From: Azophilus sp026709365
GTDB taxonomy: Bacteria; Pseudomonadota; Gammaproteobacteria; Pseudomonadales; Azotimanducaceae
Reading direction: 5' to 3'
DNA: 64,000 nucleotides
Assembly (NCBI GenBank): GCA_965200175.1
Contig: OZ241345.1
Coordinates: 1,736,001 to 1,800,000, forward strand
Shown here: positions 10,945-19,796 of the stretch, in pieces
Position numbering within the stretch: position 1 is the stretch's first letter
Layout: every line of letters begins with the position of its first letter
Notes under the pieces: model-generated
The model's input: the letters and a program-made list of their open reading frames with translations, nothing else
Told to the model about the DNA's origin: nothing
The model's database searches: none
Translations under genes and position numbers: made by a program

Positions 10945-11215
10945 TCGGAAGTCGGCGCTGAGAGCGCACAGTGACTTTCGCCGGCAGATGTTGATTTGTG
11001 GATTGAAACACCCTAAAACCAGCGTCCATGCGCATTGAAGCCGTGCCCAGTCCTAAATCCCCACTCGCCATGGTGCTGCGCACGCCCTGCTGCAAGGACG
11101 CAGGCATCAGCAAGCGCGCCCTTTTCAACTCCGTCGGCAAGCTCAGCCGGCTCGTCCAAAACTCCTGCCCTCCCCCCCGCGTGGCCAATTGGACTTGAGG
11201 GGAGCAGCCAGGAAC

Positions 11216-13240
11216 GTGCGTCAATTCCCCGGCAACCTGCGCTACTCCGCTTGGGACGGCAGCCAGCAACTCGCCTTGGATGCCGCCGAGATCATGTCGG
11301 CGCTGACGGACGACGTCATCGAGCACGGCGACCTGCGCTGGGCGCTGCGCAACCTGATGAGCCGCGGCTTGCAAGGCGCCAACTTGACCGGCCTGAACGA
11401 GATGCTCAAGCAGTTGCGGCACAAGCGTCGCGAACAGCTCAACCGCTACGACCTCGGCAGCCTGTTCGACGACTTGCGCAAGGCGCTGGATGAGATTCTC
11501 GCCATGGAGCGGCGGCGCATCGATGAATGGCTTGCGAAGGATGAGCGTGGCGGCCAGGACGAAGGCGACGGCAACTTCAGCGGCAACGTGCTGAGGAGCG
11601 TTGCCGAGCGCAGCCGCCAAACCCTCGACGAACTGCCGGAAGACTTGGCGGGCCGCATCAGCCAACTCGAAAAGTACGAGTTCCTGGACCCGGATGCGCA
11701 GCGCAAGTTCCTGGCACTGCTGAACCGGCTGCGCCAGGCGGCGGCCAACAGCTTCCTCAAGGGCATGGAGAACCTGATCAGCCAGCTCTCCGATGGCGAC
11801 ATGGACCGCATGAAGCGCATGCTTGAAGCGCTCAACGACATGCTGGTCAGGAGAATCGCCGACGAGGACCCCAAGTTCGATGAGTTCATGGCCGAGTTCG
11901 GCGACCTGTTCGGCGACGACCCGCCCGCCTCCCTCGATGAGCTGCTCGAACGGATGCGCCAGCAGATGGCCGCTGCCCAATCGCTGATGAACTCGCTGTC
12001 CGCCGAACAGCGCTCACAGCTTCAAGGCCTGCTGCACAACCGCTTCGACGACCCCGAACTGAACCGTGAGCTCGCCCGGCTGATGAAGGGCTTGGACTTC
12101 CTGCGCCCGCAAGGGGCGCAATACCGCTTCGACGGCGACGGGGAACTGAGCCTTGAAGCAGCCATGCAGCTCATGAACGACATGCAGCGGCTCGACGAGC
12201 TGATCAGCCAAGTGCAAAGCGCCGAGCGCGGCGGCGACCTCGGCCGCATCGACCGCGAACTGCTCGAGCAAATGGCCGGCACCGAAGCTGCCGAAGGCTT
12301 GGACGGATTGAACGAGCTCGTCAAGGCCCTTGAGGAGGCGGGCTACATCCGCGCCAAGGGCGGCAACCGCTTTGAACTCACGCCGCGCGGCTCGCGCATG
12401 ATCGGCCAAAAGGCCTTGGGCGAGATCTACCAACGCCTCAAGCGGCAGTCCTTGGGCAACCACGCCTTGGCCGAGGAGGGCCGCTTCGGCGAGCACCTTG
12501 AGCAAACCCGGCCCTTGGCGTTCGGCGACGCCTTCCAGCTGCACATGCCGCGCACCATCCGCAACGCCATCGACCGCAACGGCCCGGGCTCGCCCGTGCG
12601 TCTGAGCCCTGAGGACTTCGAGGTGCATCGCAGCGAAATGATCACCTCCACTTCCACGGCGATGCTGGTGGACCTGTCCTGGTCGATGGCGCTGCGCGGC
12701 TCCTTTCAGGCGGCCAAGAAAGTGGCCTTGGCGCTGCACAACCTGATCAGCTCGCGCTACCCCAGGGACAGCTTCCACGTGATTGGCTTCGCGGCTTACG
12801 CGAAGGCGTTGAAGGCCCATGAGCTGCCCTTTCTGCAATGGGACGACTACCTGCTTGGCACCAACATGCAGCACGCCCTGCTGCTGGCCGCCCGGCTGCT
12901 CGGCAAGGCGCCTGGGGGCGCCAAGCAGATCATCATGATCTCCGACGGCGAACCGACCGCCCACTTGCAGGACGGCCAGGCGCAATTCGCCTACCCGCCC
13001 ACGCCGGCCACCATCCGCGCCACCCTGCGGGCGGTGCGCCACTGCACCCAAAAGGGCATCGCCATCAACACCTTCATGCTCGACCAAAGCCCCTATCTCA
13101 AGGCGTTCATGGATGAAATCGCCCGCATCAACGGCGGCCGCGTGTTCTACACCAGCCCGGAGCAGCTGGGCGAGTACATCGTGGTGGACTATGTGCAGCA
13201 CAGGCGCACCCGGCTCGGCCGGGGCCGACAGGCCTCCTGA
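11216..13240 (+). CDS. VWA-domain protein, partner of MoxR ATPase
   Basis: A 674-residue protein with a long helical N-terminal region and a C-terminal von Willebrand A domain. The metal-ion-dependent adhesion site is VDLSWSM (Asp486, Ser488, Ser490), followed by LLGTNMQHAL (the Thr ligand) and IIMISDGEPTAHL (the Asp ligand). The N-terminus (NLRYSAWDGSQQLALDAAEI…DLRWALRNLMSRGL) is typical of VWA proteins encoded beside MoxR ATPases. I chose the GTG at 11216, with AGGA five bases upstream, over the farther TTG at 11189. It is probably cytosolic: no signal peptide or membrane segment is evident. The usual MoxR neighbour is 4.9 kb upstream. Confidence 0.85.
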   Translation: MRQFPGNLRYSAWDGSQQLALDAAEIMSALTDDVIEHGDLRWALRNLMSRGLQGANLTGLNEMLKQLRHKRREQLNRYDLGSLFDDLRKALDEILAMERRRIDEWLAKDERGGQDEGDGNFSGNVLRSVAERSRQTLDELPEDLAGRISQLEKYEFLDPDAQRKFLALLNRLRQAAANSFLKGMENLISQLSDGDMDRMKRMLEALNDMLVRRIADEDPKFDEFMAEFGDLFGDDPPASLDELLERMRQQMAAAQSLMNSLSAEQRSQLQGLLHNRFDDPELNRELARLMKGLDFLRPQGAQYRFDGDGELSLEAAMQLMNDMQRLDELISQVQSAERGGDLGRIDRELLEQMAGTEAAEGLDGLNELVKALEEAGYIRAKGGNRFELTPRGSRMIGQKALGEIYQRLKRQSLGNHALAEEGRFGEHLEQTRPLAFGDAFQLHMPRTIRNAIDRNGPGSPVRLSPEDFEVHRSEMITSTSTAMLVDLSWSMALRGSFQAAKKVALALHNLISSRYPRDSFHVIGFAAYAKALKAHELPFLQWDDYLLGTNMQHALLLAARLLGKAPGGAKQIIMISDGEPTAHLQDGQAQFAYPPTPATIRATLRAVRHCTQKGIAINTFMLDQSPYLKAFMDEIARINGGRVFYTSPEQLGEYIVVDYVQHRRTRLGRGRQAS

Positions 13241-13283
13241 CCGGCGCCCGTCTGAAGTGAGGCGAACTTGCAACGAGACCCGC

Positions 13284-13289
13284 TATAAT
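13284..13289 (+). promoter_or_regulatory. -10 box for the GPP34 gene
   Basis: Perfect TATAAT in the 87-base gap between the VWA gene and the GPP34 gene, 38 bases before the latter's ATG. No good -35 box is seen at 17 bases. Confidence 0.45.
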
Positions 13290-13327
13290 GCCCAGCGTTT
13301 CAGGATGGGAAGGGAGGCGCTGAAACC

Positions 13328-13996
13328 ATGTCCAAGCTGACCCTCGCCGAGGACATCATCCTGCTGCTGCTCGATGACGACACGGGCAAGATGGAGGATC
13401 TCCACGCCAACGTCACCGAGATGCTGATGGCAGGCGCCGTGTTGATGGACCTCGGCTTAAGGAAGCGCATCGACTGCGATCTTGAGCGGCTATTCGTGGT
13501 GGATGCCACGCCCACCAGCGATGCCATACTCGATGAAACCCTGGCGCAAATCGAAACGGAAGCCGAATCCCTGCCGCCCAAGACCTGGATTCAGCGCATC
13601 GCCGAGCAGGGCATGGGGATTAGGCAGGCCGCCATCGAACGCCTGGAGCGGCGCAACATCATCAAGGTGGAGGACACCAGCTTCCTGTGGGTGTTCGGCA
13701 GCCGCCGCTACCCGGTCATCGATGACCGCGAGGAGCGCGAAGCCAAGCTGCGCCTGATGGACGTGCTGCTGAGCGACAAGATCCCCGACCCCCACGACGT
13801 GGCGCTGATCTGCCTGGCCGACTCCGCTTCGGTGTTCGAGGTGATCCTAAGCGAGCGGGAGCTGCGCCACGCCGGCGAACGCATCGAGCAGGTGCGCAAG
13901 CTCGACCTCATCGGCCAGGCGATGTCAGACCAAATCCGCAAGTTCGTCTATGACATCACCATGGCCATCGCCCACGCGCAGCAGCCGCTGTACTAA
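13328..13996 (+). CDS. GPP34 (GOLPH3/Vps74-like) family protein
   Basis: A 222-residue protein with the GPP34 fold: LTLAEDIILLLLDDDTGK at the N-terminus, AGAVLMDLGLRKRIDCDLERLFVVDATPTSD around residues 37-60, and LIERLERRNIIKVEDTSF-like helices mid-protein. Eukaryotic members bind phosphatidylinositol 4-phosphate and Golgi glycosyltransferases. Bacterial members are mostly actinobacterial and uncharacterised, so no role is assigned. The protein is soluble, with no signal peptide. GGGAGG lies upstream of the ATG, somewhat far, and a TATAAT box is seen in the gap. Its occurrence in a proteobacterial context is unusual and may reflect transfer. Confidence 0.82.
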   Translation: MSKLTLAEDIILLLLDDDTGKMEDLHANVTEMLMAGAVLMDLGLRKRIDCDLERLFVVDATPTSDAILDETLAQIETEAESLPPKTWIQRIAEQGMGIRQAAIERLERRNIIKVEDTSFLWVFGSRRYPVIDDREEREAKLRLMDVLLSDKIPDPHDVALICLADSASVFEVILSERELRHAGERIEQVRKLDLIGQAMSDQIRKFVYDITMAIAHAQQPLY

Positions 13997-14000
13997 ACCC

Positions 14001-14678
14001 TCACCCAAACCCGACAAACCGAACCGCGTCATCCACTGACTTGCGCTTCGACACCACTGCGTTGGCGGGAAAGGACTCATCGGGAAAGCCCATGGCGACG
14101 CAGATCATGATGACTTGATCGTCCGGTATTGCGGCGTGTTCACGCACCACCGGCGACTGCATGATGCCTTGGCTGTTGATGACGCATCCCAGCCCCCGCG
14201 ACCAGGCGGCGGTGACCAAGGCGTTGGTCACCGCGCCGCAGTCGAACGGCGCGATGTCGCCGCCGTGAATCGACCGGTCGTAGGTCACCACCACGGCCAC
14301 CGGCGCGTCAAACTGGCGGAAGCCCCTCAGCACCCAATCCTTGCGCTTGGCCTTGTCCTCCCAGGCAATGTCCATCGCCGCAAAGAGTTGGGCGGCGATT
14401 TCCTTCTGCCGCTCCCGATGCACCCCTCGGTAGGCCCCGTGGCTGCGGAACTCCCGGGAGTCGGGCACGCCCGCCAGGTTGCGCTCGGTGTTCCCCTGGC
14501 GAATGCGGTCCAAGGGTTCCCCCGTGACCACGTGGAAGTGCCAAGGCTGGGTGTTCAGCGACGACGGCGCACGCATCGCGATCCCAATCACTTCCCGGAT
14601 CAACGCCTTGGGCACCGGAACCGGCTTGTAGCCCCGTATGCTGCGCCGTCCCAACACAACCTCGTCGTATTCCACCAT
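14001..14678 (-). CDS. Nitroreductase family protein
   Basis: A 225-residue FMN-dependent oxidoreductase of the nitroreductase superfamily. The N-terminus VLGRRSIRGYKPVPVPK carries the phosphate-binding Arg-Arg-Ser-x-Arg. The flavin-contacting APSSLNTQPWHFHVVTG follows, and the C-terminal glycine-rich GLGCVINSQGI and ICVAMGFPDE are standard. These enzymes reduce nitro groups, quinones or enones with NAD(P)H; the substrate is unknown. I start it at the ATG at 14678 because GGGAGG sits four bases upstream; a longer reading adds 12 residues without support. It is convergent with the GPP34 gene, with a 4-base gap. Confidence 0.9.
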   Translation of the reverse strand: MVEYDEVVLGRRSIRGYKPVPVPKALIREVIGIAMRAPSSLNTQPWHFHVVTGEPLDRIRQGNTERNLAGVPDSREFRSHGAYRGVHRERQKEIAAQLFAAMDIAWEDKAKRKDWVLRGFRQFDAPVAVVVTYDRSIHGGDIAPFDCGAVTNALVTAAWSRGLGCVINSQGIMQSPVVREHAAIPDDQVIMICVAMGFPDESFPANAVVSKRKSVDDAVRFVGFG

Positions 14679-14766
14679 TAGCCTCCCGTAGAAAGTTGCC
14701 GCCGAAGCAGCCAAAGCGCTCCAGCAGCGTCACCTAGACCCCGCATCGCGCAGCCACCAATACGCC

Positions 14767-14772
14767 TATAAT
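14767..14772 (+). promoter_or_regulatory. -10 box for tRNA-Arg
   Basis: Perfect TATAAT followed by a GC-rich discriminator (GCGCCCCC), typical of stringently controlled stable-RNA promoters. The tRNA begins 38 bases downstream. A convincing -35 is not visible. Confidence 0.6.
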
Positions 14773-14810
14773 GCGCCCCCGTGCGGGCCAGCACCCGCAT
14801 CGCCACCCAA

Positions 14811-14887
14811 GCGCCCGTAGCTCAGTTGGATAGAGCGTTGGCCTCCGAAGCCAAAGGTCATAGGTTCGAATCCTATCGGGCGCGCCA
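14811..14887 (+). tRNA. tRNA-Arg (anticodon CCG), CCA encoded
   Basis: The full cloverleaf can be drawn. The acceptor stem is GCGCCCG / CGGGCGC with discriminator G and encoded CCA. The D arm is GCTC…GAGC. The anticodon stem is TTGGC / GCCAA with loop CTCCGAA giving anticodon CCG, and the T arm is ATAGG-TTCGAAT-CCTAT. It reads the CGG arginine codon. Confidence 0.97.
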
Positions 14888-15041
14888 GCGCGGCAACGAC
14901 ATCCTCCTTTTGCCTCCCGAGCATGGAAAGCGGTTGGCATCCGGTGGATTCCGTTGGTTCAGGGCGACACAGGGCGACAACAACGTGTCAGCATTCATCA
15001 CGATGCACTACAATGCCTGAAATGACCCAAACAGGAGACCG

Positions 15042-15800
15042 ATGATGTCAGGGGGACCAACTGACGTTCAAAGCTTGAGCCACGATATCGCCGCCCGCGC
15101 AAGGGAACATTCCGATCGCTTCAATGAAGCCTTACAAGCCATCCACGCGCAAGCCAGATCGATATCGGATGCCGTCGCTCAAGCAAACGCCAATGCCGGA
15201 GCGGGTGCAACCAACCCGCCCGCGCCTGAGAAGTGGACAGCGCAGGAAACTCGTTGGGTGGCCGATGCGGTCATTGAGGAGACGGGCATCAAGTACGACA
15301 ACACGACCGGCAAGTTCACCATGAAGGTCAATGGGGTTGAGGAGGAGGTTTCCGCCCTTGAGGCGGTCGCCATGACGCTTGTGTCCCGATTCAAGGAACT
15401 CAACCAAGTGCTGGGCAACAAGGTCATCCAGATGCAGCAGGAGCTGCAGCGCATCAACGAAGCCAGCGAGTGGGCAACCAAGCTGGGCGACCCCAACAAC
15501 TTGGACTCGCTCGCGAAACCCAGCGAGGAGCTCAGCGCTTGGATGAAGGAAAACAATCTCGACCCCGCTGAATGGCGCAAAACGGATGACGACGGGGTAT
15601 TGACCCAAGACTCGAAAGACGCCCTGGAAAACGCCAAAAAGCTGTTTGAAAACCGGGTGGACCAGTTGAGCGGCACCAACGACCTGACCTCCCTGTCCCT
15701 CAAAAACATATCCCAGAAGTCGGAACAGGCGTTTTCAACCGCAAACGCGATTCAAGGGATTTTGCGGCAACTGATGCAGGGCATGGCTCAGCGGCTTTAG
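15042..15800 (+). CDS. Putative T3SS filament/tip-like secreted protein (EspA/SseB-like)
   Basis: A 252-residue hydrophilic, largely helical protein without signal peptide, preceded by AGGAGA 4 bases before the ATG and a TACAAT box about 30 bases upstream. Its architecture resembles type III secreted filament and translocator proteins of the EspA/SseB group. There is a Ser/Asn/Ala-rich N-terminus, then a long helix (ALEAVAMTLVSRFKELNQVL then KVIQMQQELQRINEASEW), then a middle segment (LSAWMKENNLDP…DDDGVLTQDSKDALENAKK) aligning loosely with SseB's YMRDNG…KLDKGGLQAIKAAL. It ends in an amphipathic C-terminal helix (SLKNISQKSEQAFSTANAIQ…) like those that polymerise as coiled coils. The resemblance is remembered by eye, not computed. 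A SopB-type effector 13 kb away gives it some context. No chaperone gene adjoins it. Confidence 0.42.
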   Translation: MMSGGPTDVQSLSHDIAARAREHSDRFNEALQAIHAQARSISDAVAQANANAGAGATNPPAPEKWTAQETRWVADAVIEETGIKYDNTTGKFTMKVNGVEEEVSALEAVAMTLVSRFKELNQVLGNKVIQMQQELQRINEASEWATKLGDPNNLDSLAKPSEELSAWMKENNLDPAEWRKTDDDGVLTQDSKDALENAKKLFENRVDQLSGTNDLTSLSLKNISQKSEQAFSTANAIQGILRQLMQGMAQRL

Positions 15801-16033
15801 GCTCCTTCAGCGATTCGTTCCCCCACTCACCAATCATTGCCCAAAGTCCGATTCCTGTCCTGTCAGACCAAGCCGCCATCCGGAATAGGGGCAGCGCGAC
15901 GGTTCTTGATGCCGGGCGAGCTGCTGACCGTCTCGATCTGGGCGGACGGGGACAATGCGCTGTTCCGCACCACCAAGCCGAGGAGCTGGTGATCGACCAA
16001 GGCCGTTGTCGCTACGAGGCTTGAACGCGGCGG
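15801..16033. other. Intergenic region, nothing recognised
   Basis: Convergent gap between the secreted-protein gene and the PhaC-like gene. I see no repeat, RNA or intrinsic terminator. Confidence 0.5.
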
Positions 16034-17728
16034 CTATTTTTCCCGAACGTAGCGCCCCGGCGCAGCCTCCAAGGGCGGGTAGGACTTCGAACCCAAGCGC
16101 GTCGGCGCCGGCTTCAATTCGGAATGGCCCTGCAGCCAAGCCACCCAATGGCTGCGCCAGTTGCCTCGGGTTTCAGTGGCCAGCGGCATCCAGTCCTCGG
16201 CGGACTCCGGCAGCGAGTCGGCCATCCAGTAGCGCAGGTGCCGGTTGTCCGGGCGGGCGCTGATCGTCTGGGTGTGGTTCTGGCTGGTCAGCACGAAGGT
16301 GACCTCGCCGCCGAACAGGCGAACGCTGCGGTAGCAGCCCTTCCAGGGCGTGATGTGGTCAGTGGCGCCGGCCATGACGTAGATGGGATAGCGGGTGGTG
16401 GAGAGGTCCACGCGCCGCCCCAGCACCCGCAGCTCCTTCTTTGGCAGGATGTTGCGGTGCGAGAGGTCGATGAAGTCGCACTGCATCTCGGCCGGCACCC
16501 GCGTGTAGTCCATGGACCAGAACAGCAGCGGATGGGCCAAGGGCGATTCGCCGCGGAAGTAGTTGCTGCGGATGAAGCTGAAGATGCTCTCGTCAAGGCG
16601 CAGCATGGCGAACATCTCCAGGATGTCCCGTTCCCGCATCATGCCTTGACGGCGGATGGCCTGCTTTTGGGCGGCGACGGACTGGTCGGTGACGAACAGC
16701 GTGAAGTCGCTGTCGCCGGGTCGGTTGTCGAGGATGCTGACGAACAGCGACAGCGAATTGATCCAGTTGTCGCCTCGGGCGTTCAAGGCCCCGGCCGCCG
16801 CCGCCGCCGTAGTGCCGCCCGCGCACAGCCCGATCACGTCGATCCTGCGCTGGCGGCTGACGCCGCGCACCACCTCCAAAGCGGTGATGACGCCTTCGGC
16901 ATAGGTGTCCAGCGACCAGTTGGCGTGCTCCCGGCCTGGGTTGCGCCAACTCATGGCGAACACCTGAATGCCGGCATCCACCAATTCCTTGAACAAGCTC
17001 CGATCCGGCGTCAAATCCCCTAGGTAGTAGCGGTTGACCTGGCTGAACACGTAAAGCAGGGGGCGCTTGCGGACCTTCTCAGTGGTCGGGTTGTACTGAA
17101 TCAGCTCGAAGAGTTCGTTGCGATGGATCACCGCGCCCGGCGTGGCGGCCACGTCCTTGCCCAACTCGAAGGCATCGCGGTCGGCCACCGCCGGATAGCC
17201 GTGGTTGTTGAGCAGATCGTCGGCATAGTTGCGCGCTCCCTGGGTCAGGCTCTCACCCCGACTTTTCTGAGCGGCTTTCAAGGTTTCAGGCGTAAAAGGC
17301 TGATTAACAGGAGAAAAAATGTCTTTGGCGGCATCAAGCACAAAACGGGCCCGCTGTCGCTCAATGCCCTCAAGACCGGACTTCGCCAACCAGCCATCCA
17401 GTGCGTCCGTCCACGCGACATAGGACTGCCGAACCCGCTTGAACCAAGGATCCTCCGACCAAGCGGCATCCTCAAAACGCTTGTCGGCGGGTGGTTCGGC
17501 ATCGCGATTGCCAAACCAGATGCCGAGCATCTCAGCCTGCAGCTTCTGCCCGGTCTCCCAAAGCAGCCGGGGCTGCTCCCAGGCCTGCGCCACGACCTGC
17601 CCCCAAGCCCTGGCCAGCGAGCGCCGATCCGCACCCAAGCCGCTGCTCAGGGCCACGCCCTCGACCTGATCGGCTGGCCCGGCGCCGGAGGTCGCATCAA
17701 CTGCTTGTTGGGGTTCGGACTCGCTCAT
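16034..17728 (-). CDS. phaC: PhaC-like poly(3-hydroxyalkanoate) synthase
   Basis: A 564-residue class I type PHA synthase that polymerises (R)-3-hydroxyacyl-CoA into storage polyester on granules. The lipase-like box IGLCAGGTTAAA carries the catalytic Cys302, Asp457 lies in AGATDHITPW and His485 in SQNHTQT, completing the Cys-Asp-His triad. The N-terminal domain has the usual ARFVLDAAKDIFSPVNQPFTPE (the conserved substrate-channel stretch) and PLLYVFSQVNRYYLGDL. The ATG at 17728 follows AAGGCAGG. A TATAAT lies about 60 bases upstream. No phaA, phaB or phasin gene is adjacent, so it is an unlinked copy. Confidence 0.92.
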   Translation of the reverse strand: MSESEPQQAVDATSGAGPADQVEGVALSSGLGADRRSLARAWGQVVAQAWEQPRLLWETGQKLQAEMLGIWFGNRDAEPPADKRFEDAAWSEDPWFKRVRQSYVAWTDALDGWLAKSGLEGIERQRARFVLDAAKDIFSPVNQPFTPETLKAAQKSRGESLTQGARNYADDLLNNHGYPAVADRDAFELGKDVAATPGAVIHRNELFELIQYNPTTEKVRKRPLLYVFSQVNRYYLGDLTPDRSLFKELVDAGIQVFAMSWRNPGREHANWSLDTYAEGVITALEVVRGVSRQRRIDVIGLCAGGTTAAAAAGALNARGDNWINSLSLFVSILDNRPGDSDFTLFVTDQSVAAQKQAIRRQGMMRERDILEMFAMLRLDESIFSFIRSNYFRGESPLAHPLLFWSMDYTRVPAEMQCDFIDLSHRNILPKKELRVLGRRVDLSTTRYPIYVMAGATDHITPWKGCYRSVRLFGGEVTFVLTSQNHTQTISARPDNRHLRYWMADSLPESAEDWMPLATETRGNWRSHWVAWLQGHSELKPAPTRLGSKSYPPLEAAPGRYVREK

Positions 17729-17788
17729 CGCACCTGCCTTCCACGCAAAACCAAAAGGGCCAAACTCGGCTACTCTTCCAAGCCGCCC

Positions 17789-17794
17789 ATTATA
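17789..17794 (-). promoter_or_regulatory. -10 box for the PHA synthase gene
   Basis: Minus-strand TATAAT, giving an inferred leader of about 50-60 nt before the phaC ATG. Confidence 0.4.
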
Positions 17795-17983
17795 GCCTCA
17801 AGCCATGTTCCGGCTTCGCCCGCGCAAAGCCTTGGTCGCACGGGTAGTGTGTGGGTTCAAAAGCATGTCGAACTTAACCCACGCAACCGCGCCCGCTTTG
17901 CGTTGACACTTTGCGGGCGCGCAGTTGCCCCGCCAGCATCAATTGCTCTACCTTTCGCCTTTCCCACCCGCCAAGGCAATCCA

Positions 17984-19647
17984 ATGCGCGGACGACAAGT
18001 TTTCATGGACAGTCTCATGGCCCATGGCGTTGAGGCCATCTTCGGCAACCCCGGGACGACGGAGAACCCGTTGTTGGACAGTCTCGCCGACTATCCCGGG
18101 ATTCGGTACTACACGGCGCTCCATGAAGGGATCGCGGTGGGTGCAGCCAAGGGCTACGCCCAGGCCAGCGGCAAGGCGGCCGTAGTCAACCTGCACGTCG
18201 CGCCCGGGCTCGGCAACGGCATCGGCATGATCTACGGCGCGTTGAAGGGCCGCACGCCGATGATCGTCACTGCCGGGCAGCAGGACACCCGGCTGCGGCT
18301 GCGCGAACCCCTGCTGTCCCACGATTTGGTGGCGATGGCGGCACCGGTGACCAAGTGGAGCGCCGAGCCGCGCAGCGCCGACGAAATGGCGGCCACTTTG
18401 CGCCGGGGTTTCCGCATCGCCTCCGAGGCGCCTGCCGGACCGGTGTTCATCGCCCTGCCGGTGGACGTGATGGAGCAGGAGACCGAGCTCGGGGCGGAGG
18501 CGCCGGACGGGCTGCACGCCCACCCCCAAGCTCAGCCCAGCGGCGTGGCGGCGGCGGTGGCGGCGCTGCTGGGCAGTTCCTCGCCGGCCATCATCGCCGG
18601 GGATGACGTGGCCACGGCAGGCGCGGGCGGCGAGTTGGCGGCCTTGGCCGAACGGCTCGGCGCACCGGTTTGGCATGAGGCGCTGCGCAGCCACGCCGCC
18701 CTCCCCAGCCGCCATCCCAACAACCAAGGACGCATTCCCTTCGAGGCGGCAAACATCCGCAAGACGCTGGCGAGCCACGATCTGGTGCTGCTGGTCGGCG
18801 CCAACCTCATCGAGGAGCTCTGGTTCGACCCCGGCCCCCTGCTGCCGGAAGCCGCCACCGTTGTTCACCTGTGCGAATCGCCCAGCCGACTGGCCTTCAA
18901 CCACCGGGCGGACATTGGCTTGGTCGGCGATTTGCGCGATGCCATGCGGCGCATCACCGCGCAATGCGCCGAGCTCGGGGGAGAGGCGGCAAAGGCCCTC
19001 GCCGAGGCGCGCAACGAAGCCCTCGTCAGCGCCCAGCAAGCCCGCCAGGAGGCCGCTGCCCAGGCCATGTCGAAGATCTGGAACGTGCGGCCGATGACGC
19101 CTCGGCGGGCGCTGCACGAGATCAGCAACACCCTGCCCCGGGAAGCCGTCGTTGTCGATGAGAGCATCACCGGCTCCCTGGAAGTGGCCACCCTGTTCGA
19201 CATTCGCGGCCCCGGCGACTACTTCTCCGGCCGCGGCGGCGGCATCGGCCAGGGCATCGCCGCCGCGTTGGGCGTTCAGGTGGCGCAGCGTGGCCGGCCG
19301 GTGGTGGCCCTGTCCGGGGACGGCTCGGCGATGTACAGCGTCCAAGCCCTGTGGACCGCCGCCCATTGCGGCCTGCCGGTGATCTTCGTCATCCTGTCGA
19401 ATCGGGAGTACCGGGTGCTCAAGCTCAACCTTGACGCCTACCGGCAGCGCTTCAATGCCGAATCGAACCGGCCCTACCCGCACATGGATCTGGCCAACCC
19501 GACGCTGGGCTTTGTGGACATGGCCAAGGGATGGGGGTGGAAGGCGAGCAGGTCAGCGAACCGGAAGCCTTGACGGCGGCGTTGCGCCGCGCCTTGGCGG
19601 CCGGCAAGCCCTATCTGATCGACGTCATCGTTTCTGGAACGCAATGA
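17984..19647 (+). CDS. ThDP-dependent decarboxylase, benzoylformate-decarboxylase-like (frameshifted)
   Basis: Thiamine-diphosphate enzyme of the acetolactate synthase/benzoylformate decarboxylase group. The N-terminus MRGRQVFMDSLMAHGVEAIF then GNPGTTENPLLD and ALHEGIAVGAAKGYAQASG carry the ThDP-activating Glu. The C-terminal ThDP/Mg motif is VVALSGDGSAMYSVQALWTAA…SNREYRVLK. The NREY-RVLKLNLDAY stretch favours the MdlC-like clade. The main frame breaks near 19528-19530 (AAGGG before ATGGGGGTGG) and then ends in 13 unrelated residues. Adding one base restores GVEGEQVSEPEALTAALRRA and the normal end LIDVIVSGTQ at 19647. Either a sequencing error or a recent mutation. An MFS transporter gene follows. 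Confidence 0.85.
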
Positions 19648-19784
19648 GGCGGAACCGCCCCCGCAGGGCAGAGCCTTGCATGGCCCGATGGTGGCCGTGA
19701 CGGCCGAGCGCCCGAGACGCTGGGACAGCCGCAGCCCGCCGGGATTCAGCACGCTCGGCGCCGTCACGAAGGCCGCACCGCCGC

Positions 19785-19790
19785 TATACT
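19785..19790 (+). promoter_or_regulatory. -10 box directly before the MFS start
   Basis: TATACT ends 6 bases before the ATG at 19797, and no Shine-Dalgarno is present. This suggests a leaderless transcript starting at or next to the AUG. Confidence 0.5.
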
Positions 19791-19796
19791 CGCCAG

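Noticed and set aside
11028..11198. 56-codon plus-strand frame before the VWA gene
   Set aside because: No Shine-Dalgarno and no protein-like pattern; the real VWA start is 11216.
10487..11980. 497-codon minus-strand open frame
   Set aside because: Opposite strand of the DUF4143 and VWA genes; low-complexity His/Arg/Gln-rich translation typical of antisense to GC-rich coding sequence.
12014..13273. 419-codon minus-strand open frame
   Set aside because: Antisense shadow of the VWA gene.
17123..17983. N-terminal extension of the decarboxylase frame
   Set aside because: No homology, and it runs antisense to the PhaC-like gene; the natural MRGRQVF start is at 17984.
17948..19483. 511-codon minus-strand open frame
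   Set aside because: Antisense to the ThDP decarboxylase, whose motifs are clear on the plus strand.
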